This document shows, in pieces, positions 1-9,622 of a DNA stretch of 64,000 bases; position 1 is the first letter of the stretch, and each line of letters starts with the position of its first letter. The stretch lies in assembly GCF_030055425.1 (NCBI RefSeq), contig NZ_JASFYE010000002.1:1-64000 (forward strand). Reading direction: 5' to 3'. The notes under the pieces are model-generated. The model saw only the letters and a program-made list of their open reading frames with translations. It was not told the origin of the DNA and made no database searches. A program made the translations under genes and the position numbers. Source of the stretch: Methanothermobacter sp. (GTDB lineage: Archaea; Methanobacteriota; Methanobacteria; Methanobacteriales; Methanothermobacteraceae).

Positions 1-2
1 AC

Positions 3-218
3 GGATCAGCACCACAGATAGCCGGAAAAAACATAGCAAACCCCACAGCCATGATACTAACAGCAACACTCATGCTAAAACACCTCAACAAAACACAGGA
101 AGCACAGAAAATACAGGAAGCACTGGAAAAAACCCTTGAAGAGGGTCTGGTTACACCGGACCTGGGCGGAAGCCTCGGTACAATGGAAATGGCTGCTGAA
201 ATAGCAAAAAGAATCTAG
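3..218 (+). CDS. leuB: 3-isopropylmalate dehydrogenase family, C-terminal end (partial)
   Basis: The last 71 residues of a beta-decarboxylating dehydrogenase; the rest lies before the window. The stretch GSAPQIAGKNIANPTAMIL near the start is the NAD-binding signature of the isopropylmalate/isocitrate dehydrogenase family, and the chain ends after an acidic helix with TAG at 216-218. Family members oxidise and decarboxylate 3-isopropylmalate in leucine synthesis. Methanogens also have a paralogue, AksF, for the 2-oxosuberate part of coenzyme B synthesis, and this fragment cannot separate the two. LeuB is preferred because the remembered Methanothermobacter order puts leuB just before a class V aminotransferase and ribH. 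The next gene starts 10 nt later, so the two are probably co-transcribed. Confidence 0.75.
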   Translation, partial: GSAPQIAGKNIANPTAMILTATLMLKHLNKTQEAQKIQEALEKTLEEGLVTPDLGGSLGTMEMAAEIAKRI

Positions 219-227
219 GGTGATGCT

Positions 228-1421
228 GTGCGTACAGAGGACGTCAGGGCCGACATACCACTCCTCAGGGAGAAGGTGTACCTTGATGCTGCAAGCACAA
301 CCCCGACCCCCCTCCCAATTGTGAGGGCAATGACAGAGTACTTTGAAGGATACAACGCCAATACAGGACGCGGGGCGTATTCACTTGCAGTTGAAGCAAC
401 CATGAAACTCCAGGAAGCCCGTGGAAAGGTTGCAGGATTTATAAATGCCTCTGAGGACGAAATAGTATTCACAAAGAACACCTCCGAGGCCATAAACATT
501 GTGGCAGGCGGCCTTGAATTCAGGAAGGGGGACTCGGTGGTTGTACCCAACATCGAGCACCACTCCAACTTCCTTCCCTGGCTCAGGCTCCGTGAAAGGG
601 GTGTTGATGTAAGGATAGTGAGGGCAGACGAAAATGGTGTTGTGGACCCCGCAATGGTTGAGGAGGTGATCGATGAGACCACACGGCTTGTAACCATAAC
701 CCACATCTCCAATGCCCTTGGTACGGTGCAGGATGTGAATGAGGTGGGGATGATCGCTCATGAAAACGGTGCCCTCTACATGATTGACGGGGCCCAGTCC
801 ATTGGACATATGGAGATCGATGTTAGGGAGCTGGGGGCAGACTTTGCAGCCTTCCCTGGGCACAAGGGGACCCTGGGTCCCGTGGGGACTGGTTTCCTCT
901 ACTGCAGGAGGGAATGCCAGGATGAACTTGAACCATTCATGCTGGGTGGGGGTACCGTCATTGATGTCTCAGAGGATGACTACGTTCTGGAAGAGTTTCC
1001 CTCAAGGTTCGAGGCAGGAACCCTCAACATAGCAGGTTTCATAGGCCTGGGGGCATCCATAGACTACATCAACAGGATAGGAATCCATAAAATCAGAAAG
1101 CATGGCCTGAAAATGACAGAAAAGCTCCACAGTGAGGTTTCATCCATTGATAAAATCCAGTGCTATGGTGACCCCCAAAATATTTATGGTATCCTTTCCT
1201 TCAACATAGATAATATGGACCCCCATGACGTTGCAAAGCTGCTGGATGAAACCGCCGGTGTCTGTGTTAGAAGCGGCCACCACTGCGCGATACCAGCCAT
1301 GAGGCACCTGGGAGTTCATGAATCCGGTGGCACCGTGAGGGCATCCATACACTACTACAATACAGATGAGGACATTGAGGTCCTTGCAGAAACCCTGAGG
1401 GAAATAGCAATGATGGGGTGA
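228..1421 (+). CDS. Cysteine desulfurase, SufS-like class V aminotransferase
   Basis: A 397-residue PLP enzyme expected to take sulfur from cysteine for Fe-S cluster or cofactor assembly. The PLP lysine is K213 in FPGHKG, D187 in YMIDGAQS should contact the PLP pyridine, and the GHHC segment carries the candidate persulfide cysteine C353, matching the RxGHHC motif of group II (SufS/CsdA) enzymes. The length is normal for the family. The start is GTG at 228, 4-10 nt after the GGTGAT ribosome site that follows the upstream stop. No Suf scaffold gene adjoins it. A selenocysteine lyase-like role or another sulfur acceptor is possible; the fold and chemistry are secure, the physiological partner is not. 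Confidence 0.85.
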   Translation: MRTEDVRADIPLLREKVYLDAASTTPTPLPIVRAMTEYFEGYNANTGRGAYSLAVEATMKLQEARGKVAGFINASEDEIVFTKNTSEAINIVAGGLEFRKGDSVVVPNIEHHSNFLPWLRLRERGVDVRIVRADENGVVDPAMVEEVIDETTRLVTITHISNALGTVQDVNEVGMIAHENGALYMIDGAQSIGHMEIDVRELGADFAAFPGHKGTLGPVGTGFLYCRRECQDELEPFMLGGGTVIDVSEDDYVLEEFPSRFEAGTLNIAGFIGLGASIDYINRIGIHKIRKHGLKMTEKLHSEVSSIDKIQCYGDPQNIYGILSFNIDNMDPHDVAKLLDETAGVCVRSGHHCAIPAMRHLGVHESGGTVRASIHYYNTDEDIEVLAETLREIAMMG

Positions 1422-1425
1422 TGGG

Positions 1426-1506
1426 ATGAATAAGGCACAGGCAATAGCATTGCTCATAGTAATCATAATGGTATTAAGTACCATTGCAGGCGCACTTGTG
1501 CTCTAA
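1426..1506 (+). CDS. 26-residue single-span membrane peptide
   Basis: A short ATG frame begins 4 nt after the desulfurase stop, with the GGTGATGGG run at its start region acting as ribosome site. It encodes 26 residues: a short polar head (MNKAQ) followed by about 20 hydrophobic residues to the end, so it would form one transmembrane helix. It stops with TAA 12 nt before ribH, whose own ribosome site AAAGGAGG follows at once. The tight fit between two genes and the purely hydrophobic content argue for a real gene, but no family is recognised. Conservation in related genomes would settle it. Confidence 0.55.
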   Translation: MNKAQAIALLIVIIMVLSTIAGALVL

Positions 1507-1518
1507 AGGAGGTATTAA

Positions 1519-1935
1519 ATGGCAGGTGTCAGAATAGGGGCTGTGGTAGCCGAATTCAACTATGACATAACACATATGATGCTTGAACTCGCAAAAGAAC
1601 ATGCTAAATTTCTTGAATCCGAAATAACAAGGGTTATAGCCGTTCCAGGAGTATTCGATATGCCCCTCGCGGTTAAGAAGCTTCTCCTGGATGATGAAAT
1701 CGACGCCGTTATCACGCTGGGGGCTGTTATTGAGGGGGCAACGGACCATGACCAGATAGTGGTCCAGCACGCCTCACGTAAGATAGCGGACCTTTCACTC
1801 GAATACGATAAGCCCGTGGCCCTTGGAATATCAGGTCCCGGTATGACGAGGCTTGAGGCCCACCAGCGTGTTGACTATGCGAAGAGGGCCGTTGAGGCAG
1901 CCGTTAAAATGTACAGAAGACTCAACGAAATTTGA
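1519..1935 (+). CDS. ribH: 6,7-dimethyl-8-ribityllumazine synthase
   Basis: A 138-residue cytosolic enzyme that condenses 5-amino-6-ribitylamino-uracil with 3,4-dihydroxy-2-butanone 4-phosphate, the penultimate step to riboflavin and thus to FMN, FAD and the deazaflavin-using cell's flavoproteins. Family marks are the early FNYDIT segment (13-18), the [10 protein letters not shown] segment (42-51) and [11 protein letters not shown] (68-78) with H77 as the expected general acid/base. Length is typical of the family, which builds pentamers or icosahedral shells. The ATG is preceded by AAAGGAGG at a spacing of about 6 nt. It lies in the same run of plus-strand genes as the desulfurase and methanogenesis marker 11. 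Confidence 0.93.
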   Translation: MAGVRIGAVVAEFNYDITHMMLELAKEHAKFLESEITRVIAVPGVFDMPLAVKKLLLDDEIDAVITLGAVIEGATDHDQIVVQHASRKIADLSLEYDKPVALGISGPGMTRLEAHQRVDYAKRAVEAAVKMYRRLNEI

Positions 1936-1953
1936 TGTTTCTGGAGAACCTCC

Positions 1954-2886
1954 ATGGAAATACTCAGACCATCAGACCTGAAGGAAAGGTTCAGGGACCC
2001 ATGGATATCACCCTACACCAAGGTCCTCACCATGGTGGACGGGGATCTCGTTGAGATAGTGGAATACCACCCCTGCATCTCAGGGTCAGAGTGGATGATA
2101 TACCAGTACAGCAGGTCAAGCAGGCTGATAGAGAGGGCCCGTAGGGATGGTAACCGGCACACCTACCTTGCACATACCGGTAAGGCTCCAATAGAACTCA
2201 GGGCGAGTCTCAACGCCGCTGGAATAGAGGAGGTGGCTGTTGAGGGTGACGAGGTCCGTGTTGTGCATGCAGGCCTTGCAGGTGCCGGGGTTGGTGCTGC
2301 CATGTGCCGGGGCATGGCAGAGGGTGTGAAGAGAATCGAACTCTATGAGGTGGGAGGGGGCTCAAAGCCCGGGAGGGCGGCCGTGATAACACCCCGCCTC
2401 GAAAAGGTTGTCCTGGGTATAGATGACACAGACACCCCTGAAAGCGGTGCGACCTGGACCCTTGCCAACAATATGGGTATGGAGATTTCCAGGAGGGGAT
2501 TTGAGTACATCGACCATGTGACGGTTCAGCTCTACCCCCACAACCCCCATAAGACACAGAACTGTGTGTCGGTTGCCCTTGCCTTCGCGGTGCAGCCTGG
2601 GAAGAGCAATGAACTGGTCGATCTTGCTGCAGGTTTTCTTGAAGAGAACACCCTTTCCGATAAAACTTCAATTGCAGTTTTCAGGGGAATAAAGGTTCCA
2701 GAAGAGCTTAAAAAGTATTCAATGATGGCCAAAAAGAGTTTTATGGAAGTTGAGGATGCCGAAGAAGTTGCAGAGTCCCTTGGAATAGACCTCATCGAGG
2801 TAACAGGTTCACAGGGTAAGATAGGGGCCCTTGCAGCCATCGGCCTCTATGATGATCCAGAAGAAGCTGCAAGGGTATACTACTGA
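1954..2886 (+). CDS. Methanogenesis marker protein 11
   Basis: A 310-residue protein found, as far as recalled, only in methanogens and relatives. The C-terminal half begins with VLGIDDTDTPESGATW (about 153-168), the same GIDDTDT start seen in TiaS-type tRNA-agmatidine synthetases, so an ATP or nucleotide-binding fold related to that family is likely. The N-terminal half is an unassigned domain with several cysteines. Its reaction is unknown; the family is named only for its distribution. It starts 18 nt after ribH and ends 7 nt inside the convergent glycosyltransferase gene. No membrane segment is visible. Confidence 0.75.
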   Translation: MEILRPSDLKERFRDPWISPYTKVLTMVDGDLVEIVEYHPCISGSEWMIYQYSRSSRLIERARRDGNRHTYLAHTGKAPIELRASLNAAGIEEVAVEGDEVRVVHAGLAGAGVGAAMCRGMAEGVKRIELYEVGGGSKPGRAAVITPRLEKVVLGIDDTDTPESGATWTLANNMGMEISRRGFEYIDHVTVQLYPHNPHKTQNCVSVALAFAVQPGKSNELVDLAAGFLEENTLSDKTSIAVFRGIKVPEELKKYSMMAKKSFMEVEDAEEVAESLGIDLIEVTGSQGKIGALAAIGLYDDPEEAARVYY

Positions 2887-4583
2887 CCTGAGAACCATAT
2901 GTTGAGGAATTTCCCCTCAGATGCAGTTGCAAACCTCATGTCAGATGAACCCCCTTTTCTGATATCAATTTTTATTATATGGCCTCCATGATAGATCATG
3001 TAGCTGGAGTCCTCTCCCCTGAACCTTATATTTCTTATAAACTCCCCATTAACGGATACAGTGTATGAACCATTCTTCATGACCCCACTGGCCTCTGCAA
3101 CCAGCCGATTGTCAACGTAAACCATGACCTCCGACGCCTGGGACTCATCGTACTGAATTATGATACCGTTATATACCGTTATGTTTGAGCTGGATATGTT
3201 CCTAATTGCATAGACGTTGCTGAATATCTTTCGAAGATTTCCATCCTGGATAACGTCCCCCACGTTAACCCCGAGGGCCTCCCTTGCACTGGTTGGGATC
3301 CTTATTATGTTACCCTCACCGTCACGGGTCCTGTTGAGGGTGTATGCCTCACCATTCAGAAATATGGTGTCACCATAACCAAGCCCAAGGGTATTTATCG
3401 CCTCTTCAGGAATTCTTATGGAGTTATTCTCATTTTCAAGTGCGCTGTCAACCCTGTAGGGTCCCCTGACATCGAATGTTCTGTTTTCATTGTTCTTCTT
3501 CCATATTATGAGGTTACCTGATGTTGGTTCAATTGATATTTTACCATCGTCCACCTTGACTGCACCCAGCAGTGTCGAGATCATTGCAAGAAGGATAAGG
3601 CCCGAAACCAGGATGGGAAAGTGCATGTATACGAATGATCTAGCCGTCTGAAGCTTGCCCCGGGAGCGCCTGAAAACGTATATGGATCTTCTTATTAAGC
3701 TTATAAAGTAATAAAAAGCAACTATGGATCCTGAAACCGCAATTATGATCCCTGCTGTTGCTGGTATTGTCCTTATAAAGAATATGCTGAATATTCCAAG
3801 GGTTGTAAGTGAGAGGCCCAGTATGCACATTCTTATGGACTTTCCCATGGTGTCCATCATGGTTATTCTGCCGTACTCAAGTGCCCTGTCAACTATGGTC
3901 CTTACAACCTCGTTGGCAACCAGGTTAAGGTCCCTGAGGCTTGCCATGTCATGGTGTATTGTCCCTATATCCACCTCCTTAACCGTGAGGCCAAGGACAT
4001 CCGCATCAAGGACTATGCCAACATCGACCCCATAATCCTCCTCAAATTTCATCTTCTCAATGGCGGATCTCCTGGCTGCAAACTGTCCGCTTAGTGGCTG
4101 CTCAAATTTTATCTCAGGGAAGAAGAAATTCAGGAGTGGCTTTGCAGTTAACTCGGTAACCCTCCCAGCCTTTCTCCTGAAGCGTGTTTTTGTGAGGTCC
4201 GCCCTTCCCCTGAGGATGGGCCTTATCATCCTCTCAATTTTCTCTGTTGTCATATTTTCAAGGTCAGCGTCAACAAAAACCACTATGTCTCCACTGGAAT
4301 GCTTGAATCCTGTCCTCAGTGCAGCACCCTTTCCGCGGTTACTGGCATGTCTTATGACCCTTGCACCTGCAGCCTCTGCAACCCCTGAAGTGTTGTCTGT
4401 GGACCCATCATCCACCACTATGACCTCACTCACCATTTTAGAACCTTTAGCTGCCTCAACAACCAGTGCAACGGTCTTTTCCTCATTGAACGCTGGTATA
4501 ACCACTGAAACTGTCTGTTCATCTTCTCTCACTGTCCTGAGGGCACATAAAAGGAAGACCAGGATCAGAATAAGCCATGACAT
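2880..4583 (-). CDS. Membrane glycosyltransferase family 2 with C-terminal AbrB-like repeats
   Basis: A 567-residue protein. Residues 1-17 form a membrane anchor; 24-240 are a GT-A glycosyltransferase of family 2 with VVIPAFNEE, VVDDGSTDNT (57-65), NRGKGAALRTG and the metal-binding DADLEN (105-110). Three hydrophobic spans follow at about 250-275, 277-298 and 318-342. The tail, 343-567, is not glycosyltransferase: it holds two copies of IRIP..A...LG...GD (389-407 and 428-445) that look like AbrB/SpoVT swapped-hairpin units, then a beta-rich end. It probably moves a nucleotide sugar onto a lipid or wall precursor at the membrane. The substrate is unknown. Its 3' end overlaps the convergent marker 11 gene by 7 nt. 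Confidence 0.7.
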   Translation of the reverse strand: MSWLILILVFLLCALRTVREDEQTVSVVIPAFNEEKTVALVVEAAKGSKMVSEVIVVDDGSTDNTSGVAEAAGARVIRHASNRGKGAALRTGFKHSSGDIVVFVDADLENMTTEKIERMIRPILRGRADLTKTRFRRKAGRVTELTAKPLLNFFFPEIKFEQPLSGQFAARRSAIEKMKFEEDYGVDVGIVLDADVLGLTVKEVDIGTIHHDMASLRDLNLVANEVVRTIVDRALEYGRITMMDTMGKSIRMCILGLSLTTLGIFSIFFIRTIPATAGIIIAVSGSIVAFYYFISLIRRSIYVFRRSRGKLQTARSFVYMHFPILVSGLILLAMISTLLGAVKVDDGKISIEPTSGNLIIWKKNNENRTFDVRGPYRVDSALENENNSIRIPEEAINTLGLGYGDTIFLNGEAYTLNRTRDGEGNIIRIPTSAREALGVNVGDVIQDGNLRKIFSNVYAIRNISSSNITVYNGIIIQYDESQASEVMVYVDNRLVAEASGVMKNGSYTVSVNGEFIRNIRFRGEDSSYMIYHGGHIIKIDIRKGGSSDMRFATASEGKFLNIWFSGQ

Positions 4584-4720
4584 CCCTACACCTTCTCCTA
4601 CCTATGAAGTTCTATTGGTTGAAAACCCTTAAATATTAAGCTATTAAGACGCGTCGGGAGATTCTATTAAATATGAATTGAAATAAATATCTATCCATAA
4701 ATGTAAAGGTGAATCTCTAA

Positions 4721-5725
4721 ATGAAGCCCAGAGTGATGATACTCCTTGGAAGCGCATCAGATTTCAGAATAGCTGAAAAGGCCATGGAGATCCTTGAAGA
4801 ACTCAGGATACCCTATGACCTCAGGGTTGCCTCGGCCCACAGGACCCATGAAAAGGTGAAGGCTATAGTCGCTGAGTCCATAAAGGAGGGTGTTGAGGTC
4901 TTCATAGGTATAGCGGGACTTTCAGCCCACCTTCCAGGCATGATATCAGCTAACACCCACCGCCCGGTGATAGGTGTCCCGGTTGATGTTAAACTCGGAG
5001 GACTTGACGCCCTTTTTGCATGCTCACAGATGCCCTTCCCTGCCCCGGTTGCAACGGTTGGTGTTGACAGGGGAGAAAACGCCGCGATACTGGCTGCCCA
5101 GATAATAGGGATAGGTGACCCGGAGGTGAGGGAACGGGTCTCTGAACTCAGAAGGGGTTTCTATGAGAAGGTCCGCCGGGATGAGTGCCAGGTCCTAAAC
5201 AGCATAGAGGGGTCATACTACACCCCCCTCGATGTTGAACTGCCAGAGGTGCAGGATAAGGAAAAATCTGGTGAAGAAGAAGCCCCCATGGTATCTGTGA
5301 TCCCGGGTAGCTACTCGGACATGAAAATCGCCAAGAAGACAACAATGTTCCTTGAGCGGATGGGTATAAGCTATGACCTCAACGTCATATCACCCATAAG
5401 GTACCCCGACAGGTTCGAGAGGTACCTTGAGCGGATGGAGAATGTTAAGCTCTTCATAGCGATAAGCGGACTCTCCGCCCATGTTACAGGTGCCGTGGTC
5501 GCCCTCAGTGACAGGCCTGTGATTGGTGTTCCATGCCCCCTCAAAATGAACGGCTGGGATTCACTCCTTTCCATGATTAACATGCCACCGGGTGTCCCTG
5601 TTGGGACCGTTGGAATCGGTAACGGTGGTAACGCCGCAATACTGGCGGCTGAAATGCTTGGAATATATGACGATAAAATCGAGTCCAGGATAAAGAGGAT
5701 AAAAAGCCGTTCAGTCAAGTTCTGA
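4721..5725 (+). CDS. purE: Tandem PurE-like phosphoribosylaminoimidazole carboxylase
   Basis: A 334-residue protein made of two PurE domains. Domain 1 (3-155) has GSASD (10-14), the SAHRT loop with catalytic H40, and GLSAHLPG (66-73). Domain 2 (190-325) keeps GSYSD and GLSAHVTG, but the catalytic loop reads SPIRY, so isoleucine 226 stands where the histidine belongs. PurE acts in purine synthesis on the carboxylated aminoimidazole ribotide; without a PurK neighbour a direct-CO2 form is possible. A normal single PurE is about 160 residues. Domain 2 is likely structural or regulatory. ATG follows AAGGTGA; AT-rich promoter sequence lies at about 4665-4695. The UbiD-type gene starts 11 nt downstream. 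Confidence 0.85.
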   Translation: MKPRVMILLGSASDFRIAEKAMEILEELRIPYDLRVASAHRTHEKVKAIVAESIKEGVEVFIGIAGLSAHLPGMISANTHRPVIGVPVDVKLGGLDALFACSQMPFPAPVATVGVDRGENAAILAAQIIGIGDPEVRERVSELRRGFYEKVRRDECQVLNSIEGSYYTPLDVELPEVQDKEKSGEEEAPMVSVIPGSYSDMKIAKKTTMFLERMGISYDLNVISPIRYPDRFERYLERMENVKLFIAISGLSAHVTGAVVALSDRPVIGVPCPLKMNGWDSLLSMINMPPGVPVGTVGIGNGGNAAILAAEMLGIYDDKIESRIKRIKSRSVKF

Positions 5726-5735
5726 TGGTGATTCA

Positions 5736-7007
5736 ATGAGAGAATTCCTTGATAGGCTCAAAGAAGAACCTGTGATAATTGAGGATGAGGTTTCGACACG
5801 ATTTGAGGCTGCAGGTATACTGAGGAGGCATCCCAGGGATGTTGTGATACTGAGGAATGTACGGGAATCAGATATGCCGGTCATATCCGGCCTCTGCAAT
5901 ACCAGGGAAAAGATTGCCCTCTCCCTGAACTGCCAGGTCAATGAGATAACCCAGCGCATTGTCCATGCAATGGAAAACCCGACCCCCATCAGAAACTTTA
6001 GGGGCCTTGAGGGTTACACTTCAGAGGATGCCGACCTCTCAAGGCTCCCGGTTCTAACCCACTACCAGAGGGATGGAGGCCCCTACATAACAGCAGGGGT
6101 CATATTTGCCAGAGACCCTGAAACCGGCGTCAGGAACGCCTCCATCCACAGGATGATGGTCATGTCCAGTGACAGGATGGCGGTCCGCATAGTTCCAAGG
6201 CACCTTTACACATACCACCAGCGGGCCGAGGAGATGGGTGAGGACCTTGAGATAGCAGTGGCCATAGGTATGGACCCCGCCACCCTCCTTGCGACAACCA
6301 CATCCATAGCGATAGATGCCGATGAAATGGAGGTCGCAAACAGCTTCCACGACGGAAAACTGGAACTTGTGAGGTGCAGTGGAGTTGACCTTGAGGTTCC
6401 GCCTGCGGAGATAATACTTGAGGGCAGGATACTCTGCGGTGAAAGGGAAAGTGAGGGCCCCTTTGTTGACCTCACAGACACCTATGACGTTGTAAGGGAG
6501 GAACCTGTCATAGCCCTTGAGAGGATGCATATAAAGGAAGATGCCATGTACCATGCGATTCTGCCGGCAGGATTTGAACACAGACTGCTTCAGGGGTTGC
6601 CCCAGGAGCCAAGGATATACAGGGCAGTTAAGAATACGGTGCCCACGGTCAGGAATGTTGTTCTAACAGAGGGGGGGTGCTGCTGGCTCCATGCAGCCAT
6701 ATCAATTAAAAAGCAGAGTCAGGGGGACGGCAAGAATGTTATAATGGCTGCCCTTGCAGCCCATCCATCCCTCAAACATGTGGTTGTCGTGGACGAGGAT
6801 ATAGACGTTTTTGACCCTGAGGAAATCGAATATGCTGTTGCAACAAGGGTGAAGGGCGATGATGATATCCTCATAGTCCCCGGCGCAAGGGGCTCATCCC
6901 TGGACCCTGCAGCACTTCCCGATGGTACAACAACCAAGGTTGGTGTTGATGCAACGGTGCCCCTCGCTGGAGCAGAAAAATTCCAGAGGGTCAGCAGGTC
7001 CGAGTGA
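5736..7007 (+). CDS. UbiD-family decarboxylase, probable anhydromevalonate phosphate decarboxylase
   Basis: A 423-residue member of the prenylated-FMN UbiD family. Visible marks are NASIHRM (134-140), part of the cofactor and metal site, ESEGPF with E240, and the C-terminal [19 protein letters not shown] segment. Archaea use one UbiD paralogue to decarboxylate trans-anhydromevalonate 5-phosphate in the modified mevalonate pathway to isopentenyl phosphate. The aconitase X subunit of the preceding step lies at 30168-31349 here, so this role is favoured. A general aromatic-acid decarboxylase is the alternative. The UbiX-type flavin prenyltransferase it would need is not in the window. It follows purE by 11 nt, probably in one transcript. 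Confidence 0.75.
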   Translation: MREFLDRLKEEPVIIEDEVSTRFEAAGILRRHPRDVVILRNVRESDMPVISGLCNTREKIALSLNCQVNEITQRIVHAMENPTPIRNFRGLEGYTSEDADLSRLPVLTHYQRDGGPYITAGVIFARDPETGVRNASIHRMMVMSSDRMAVRIVPRHLYTYHQRAEEMGEDLEIAVAIGMDPATLLATTTSIAIDADEMEVANSFHDGKLELVRCSGVDLEVPPAEIILEGRILCGERESEGPFVDLTDTYDVVREEPVIALERMHIKEDAMYHAILPAGFEHRLLQGLPQEPRIYRAVKNTVPTVRNVVLTEGGCCWLHAAISIKKQSQGDGKNVIMAALAAHPSLKHVVVVDEDIDVFDPEEIEYAVATRVKGDDDILIVPGARGSSLDPAALPDGTTTKVGVDATVPLAGAEKFQRVSRSE

Positions 7008-7159
7008 AAGGGCACCATTAAGAATTTATTTTTGGATAATGGCTCATTTTTCTACTTTTCTGGTCACAGGAATCTGAGGGCCCGAATCAGATTTACAGAA
7101 TAAATAACATCTTCCATCCTCAAAAAATCTTCAAACCCTGAGGCTCAGAATCATGTTAA

Positions 7160-8167
7160 CTAATCTGTTACAACGTCAACAGCGGCTCTGCAGGCTCTGC
7201 ACTTACCATCACTGATACCCACTGTTCTTGTGAGGTAGCCATCCCTCTTTATGAGTAGCTCTCCACAAACCGGACAGTGGGTGTTCTCAGCATCGGTCCC
7301 TGGAAGGTTCCCCACGTACACATACTTCATGCCCGCCTCAAGGGCAAGCTCCCTGGCCCTCATCAGTCTCTCAACCCCGGTTGGAGGCACATCCTGCATC
7401 CTGTAATGTGGAAAGAACCTTGTGAAGTGGAGTGGAACCTCAACCCCGACCTCAGATACCATGAAGTTCACAAGGGCCACTATATCATCATCAGAGTCAT
7501 TGTAACCGGGTATAAGCAGGTTGGTGACCTCTATATGGATACCCATCTCATGCATCCTTATGATGTTCTCGAGTACGGGTTCTGGCTTCGCATCGCATAA
7601 TTCACGATAAAATCTCTCAGACATTCCCTTGAGGTCAATGTTGGCAGCGTCCAGTAGGGGTCCTATAATGTTAAGGGCCTCCTCACTCATGTAGCCATTT
7701 GTAACATAAACCGTTTTGAGGCCCTCTGCCCTTGCAAGTTCTGCAGAGTCCAGGGTGTATTCAAGCCACATGGTGGGCTCATTGTAGGTCCAGGCTATGG
7801 AGGTGCAGTTACTTCTGAGTGCATTTTCAACCGCCTCCTCCGGTGGGATGTACTTTGTGGGGAAGCCATCTATGCGTGCCTGTGATATGCTCCAGTTCTG
7901 GCAGTACCTGCACCTGAAGTTACATCCAACACTGCCAAGGGAATAGACAAGGCTGCCAGGATGAAAATGGAAGAGTGGCTTCTTCTCTATCGGGTCAACC
8001 GCCTCTGAGGATACCTCCCCATAGGTGAGAGAATAGATTTTACCATCGCTATTTTCACGTGTGAGACAGTATCCCCTTCCCCCTTCAGGTATAAGGCATT
8101 TTCTACTGCACACCAGGCACCTTAACCTATCATCGGCCTTCTCATAGAGTATGGATTCCTTCCTCAT
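7160..8167 (-). CDS. AmmeMemoRadiSam system radical SAM protein
   Basis: A 335-residue radical SAM protein of the pyruvate formate-lyase activase-like group. The cluster motif is CNFRCRYC with C82, C86 and C89. An N-terminal cysteine segment (C17, C20, C24, C34) matches the CxxCxxxC....RGxC pattern typical of the AmmeMemoRadiSam radical SAM protein, and a C-terminal pair of CxxC units forms another metal site. In other organisms this family is encoded near AMMECR1 and Memo proteins, neither of which is seen here. Its substrate is not established. It lies 17 nt downstream of thiL on the same strand. About 150 nt separate its stop from the convergent UbiD gene. Confidence 0.8.
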   Translation of the reverse strand: MRKESILYEKADDRLRCLVCSRKCLIPEGGRGYCLTRENSDGKIYSLTYGEVSSEAVDPIEKKPLFHFHPGSLVYSLGSVGCNFRCRYCQNWSISQARIDGFPTKYIPPEEAVENALRSNCTSIAWTYNEPTMWLEYTLDSAELARAEGLKTVYVTNGYMSEEALNIIGPLLDAANIDLKGMSERFYRELCDAKPEPVLENIIRMHEMGIHIEVTNLLIPGYNDSDDDIVALVNFMVSEVGVEVPLHFTRFFPHYRMQDVPPTGVERLMRARELALEAGMKYVYVGNLPGTDAENTHCPVCGELLIKRDGYLTRTVGISDGKCRACRAAVDVVTD

Positions 8168-8184
8168 GGTATCCCCCCTGCAGT

Positions 8185-9168
8185 TCAGGGGCGCAGATGT
8201 TCATAGCCCCTCACATGAAGTTTATATGTATCTCCATGCTTATCAACCATTTCAATGGAGGGTGACTCTATGACCTCACCTATGATGTGTACTTCCATTA
8301 TTCTGGAGAGTTCATCCATTGCATCGGGTGGTGCAGTGAAAACAAGTTCAAAATCCTCCCCATAGTACAGGGCGAGTTCCAGTGGATCCCCTCCAAGGAC
8401 GGATGCCGCCTCTGATACCTGAGGAGGTACAGGTAACTTCACCTCGTGGATCCTCATCCCCACACCGCTGGCATCCCTCAGCTCACCAAGTTCACTTATG
8501 AGGCCATCGGTTATGTCCGTGGCCGAAGACACAAGCCCAGACTTCGCCATTCTTGATGCCTCCTCAACCCTTGCAATGGGTTTCAGGGATTTTTCAACCG
8601 CAGCCTCAAATCCAGCAGTATCTGTTCCCGATAGAAGAAGCTCTGTGCCTGCAGCTCCAAGTCCAAGGGGCCCCGTAACTGCAATGAGGTCCCCTGGCCT
8701 GGCACCGGACTTCATCATCACAAGGTCCCTCCTGACCCTTCCAATGGCTGTGCCCCCCATTATTATCTCATCCCCCTCATTGGTATCCCCCCCGATGAGG
8801 GGTGCGCCGTAATAACTGCAGGCCTCCAGGACGCCGCTTATGAGGGAGTCAAAGGATTCCAGATCAAGGTCAGGGAGGGCCATGGAGAGTATGAAACCCT
8901 CCGGTGCAGCCCCCATTGCAGCCAGGTCGCTCATGTTCACTGTAACCGTCTTCCATCCCATATCGTGATGGCTCATTTTAGGGGGGAAGTGCCTGCTTTC
9001 AATTAGAAGGTCTGAGGTCACTGCAAGGTAATCATTCCCCATATCAAGAAGTGCTGCATCATCTCCAAGACCGATAAGCTCTGAGGGTCTGAAAAATGAG
9101 GCTGATCTTGATATTATCCTTGAGATGAGTTTCTTCTCGCCAAAGGATGATATTCTATCAGGGGGCAT
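8185..9168 (-). CDS. thiL: Thiamine-monophosphate kinase
   Basis: A 327-residue kinase that phosphorylates thiamine monophosphate to the active diphosphate. Family marks are [10 protein letters not shown] near 33-42, the [13 protein letters not shown] segment, and [10 protein letters not shown], all ATP-Mg and substrate contacts of the PurM/ThiL superfamily. Length is typical. The ATG at 9168 has no clear ribosome site, although no better start is seen; it lies 28 nt after the cfbA stop, so translation may be coupled through the transcript. The call is firm because the ThiL-specific ISSFGE start and [11 protein letters not shown] motif are both present. Confidence 0.9.
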   Translation of the reverse strand: MPPDRISSFGEKKLISRIISRSASFFRPSELIGLGDDAALLDMGNDYLAVTSDLLIESRHFPPKMSHHDMGWKTVTVNMSDLAAMGAAPEGFILSMALPDLDLESFDSLISGVLEACSYYGAPLIGGDTNEGDEIIMGGTAIGRVRRDLVMMKSGARPGDLIAVTGPLGLGAAGTELLLSGTDTAGFEAAVEKSLKPIARVEEASRMAKSGLVSSATDITDGLISELGELRDASGVGMRIHEVKLPVPPQVSEAASVLGGDPLELALYYGEDFELVFTAPPDAMDELSRIMEVHIIGEVIESPSIEMVDKHGDTYKLHVRGYEHLRP

Positions 9169-9196
9169 TTTATCAAAAATAAATGGGGGGTTATCC

Positions 9197-9622
9197 TTAA
9201 ATAGCTGATTTGACCCTGTCCCGGATTATCTCAGCAATTCGTGGATCTGCCCCAAGGGGCTCGGTGTATACTATTTCACCGTCGAATTCAAATTCCTCGT
9301 GCTCATGTTCATGGTGATGGTGATGTTCAGTGCCATTATCAAGACCCAGAATGTGTGGTATGTCGTGTTTGGTGTGGACTCCATGGGCCAGGAAGACAGG
9401 TGTCACTATGATCTTTTCAACGCCCATTGCTGCGAGTTCGTTTATGGCCTCTGGTATTGAGGGCCTGGATATGTTCATGAATCCCACTGCAACAGGATGG
9501 TCAACCTCTTTCCTGTAGATATCTGCTATGCCATTTATGACCTCCTCACCGTAGGGGAGGCGGCTTCCATGCCCCACAAGAAGAACACCTATCTTAGTTT
9601 TTTGGCCTGAATTTGAATCCAT
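9197..9622 (-). CDS. cfbA: Sirohydrochlorin nickel/cobalt chelatase
   Basis: A 141-residue small class II chelatase (CbiX-S type). In methanogens this enzyme puts nickel into sirohydrochlorin, the first step of coenzyme F430 synthesis, and can put in cobalt for cobamides. Metal-site candidates are H18 in LLVGHGS and H80 in FLAHGVH. A histidine-rich loop at 100-108 (HHHHHEHEH) may store or hand over metal; it lies where the archaeal small enzymes are known to vary. The ATG is preceded by GGAGTGAT, and the first 29 nt overlap the end of the upstream DUF35 gene. Half-size compared with bacterial CbiX/SirB, so it should act as a homodimer. Confidence 0.9.
   Translation of the reverse strand: MDSNSGQKTKIGVLLVGHGSRLPYGEEVINGIADIYRKEVDHPVAVGFMNISRPSIPEAINELAAMGVEKIIVTPVFLAHGVHTKHDIPHILGLDNGTEHHHHHEHEHEEFEFDGEIVYTEPLGADPRIAEIIRDRVKSAI

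Noticed and set aside
2880-4583. Calling the glycosyltransferase a glucosyl-3-phosphoglycerate synthase
   Set aside because: The GT2 domain resembles that group in places, but membrane helices and the long tail do not fit, and the substrate cannot be read from sequence.
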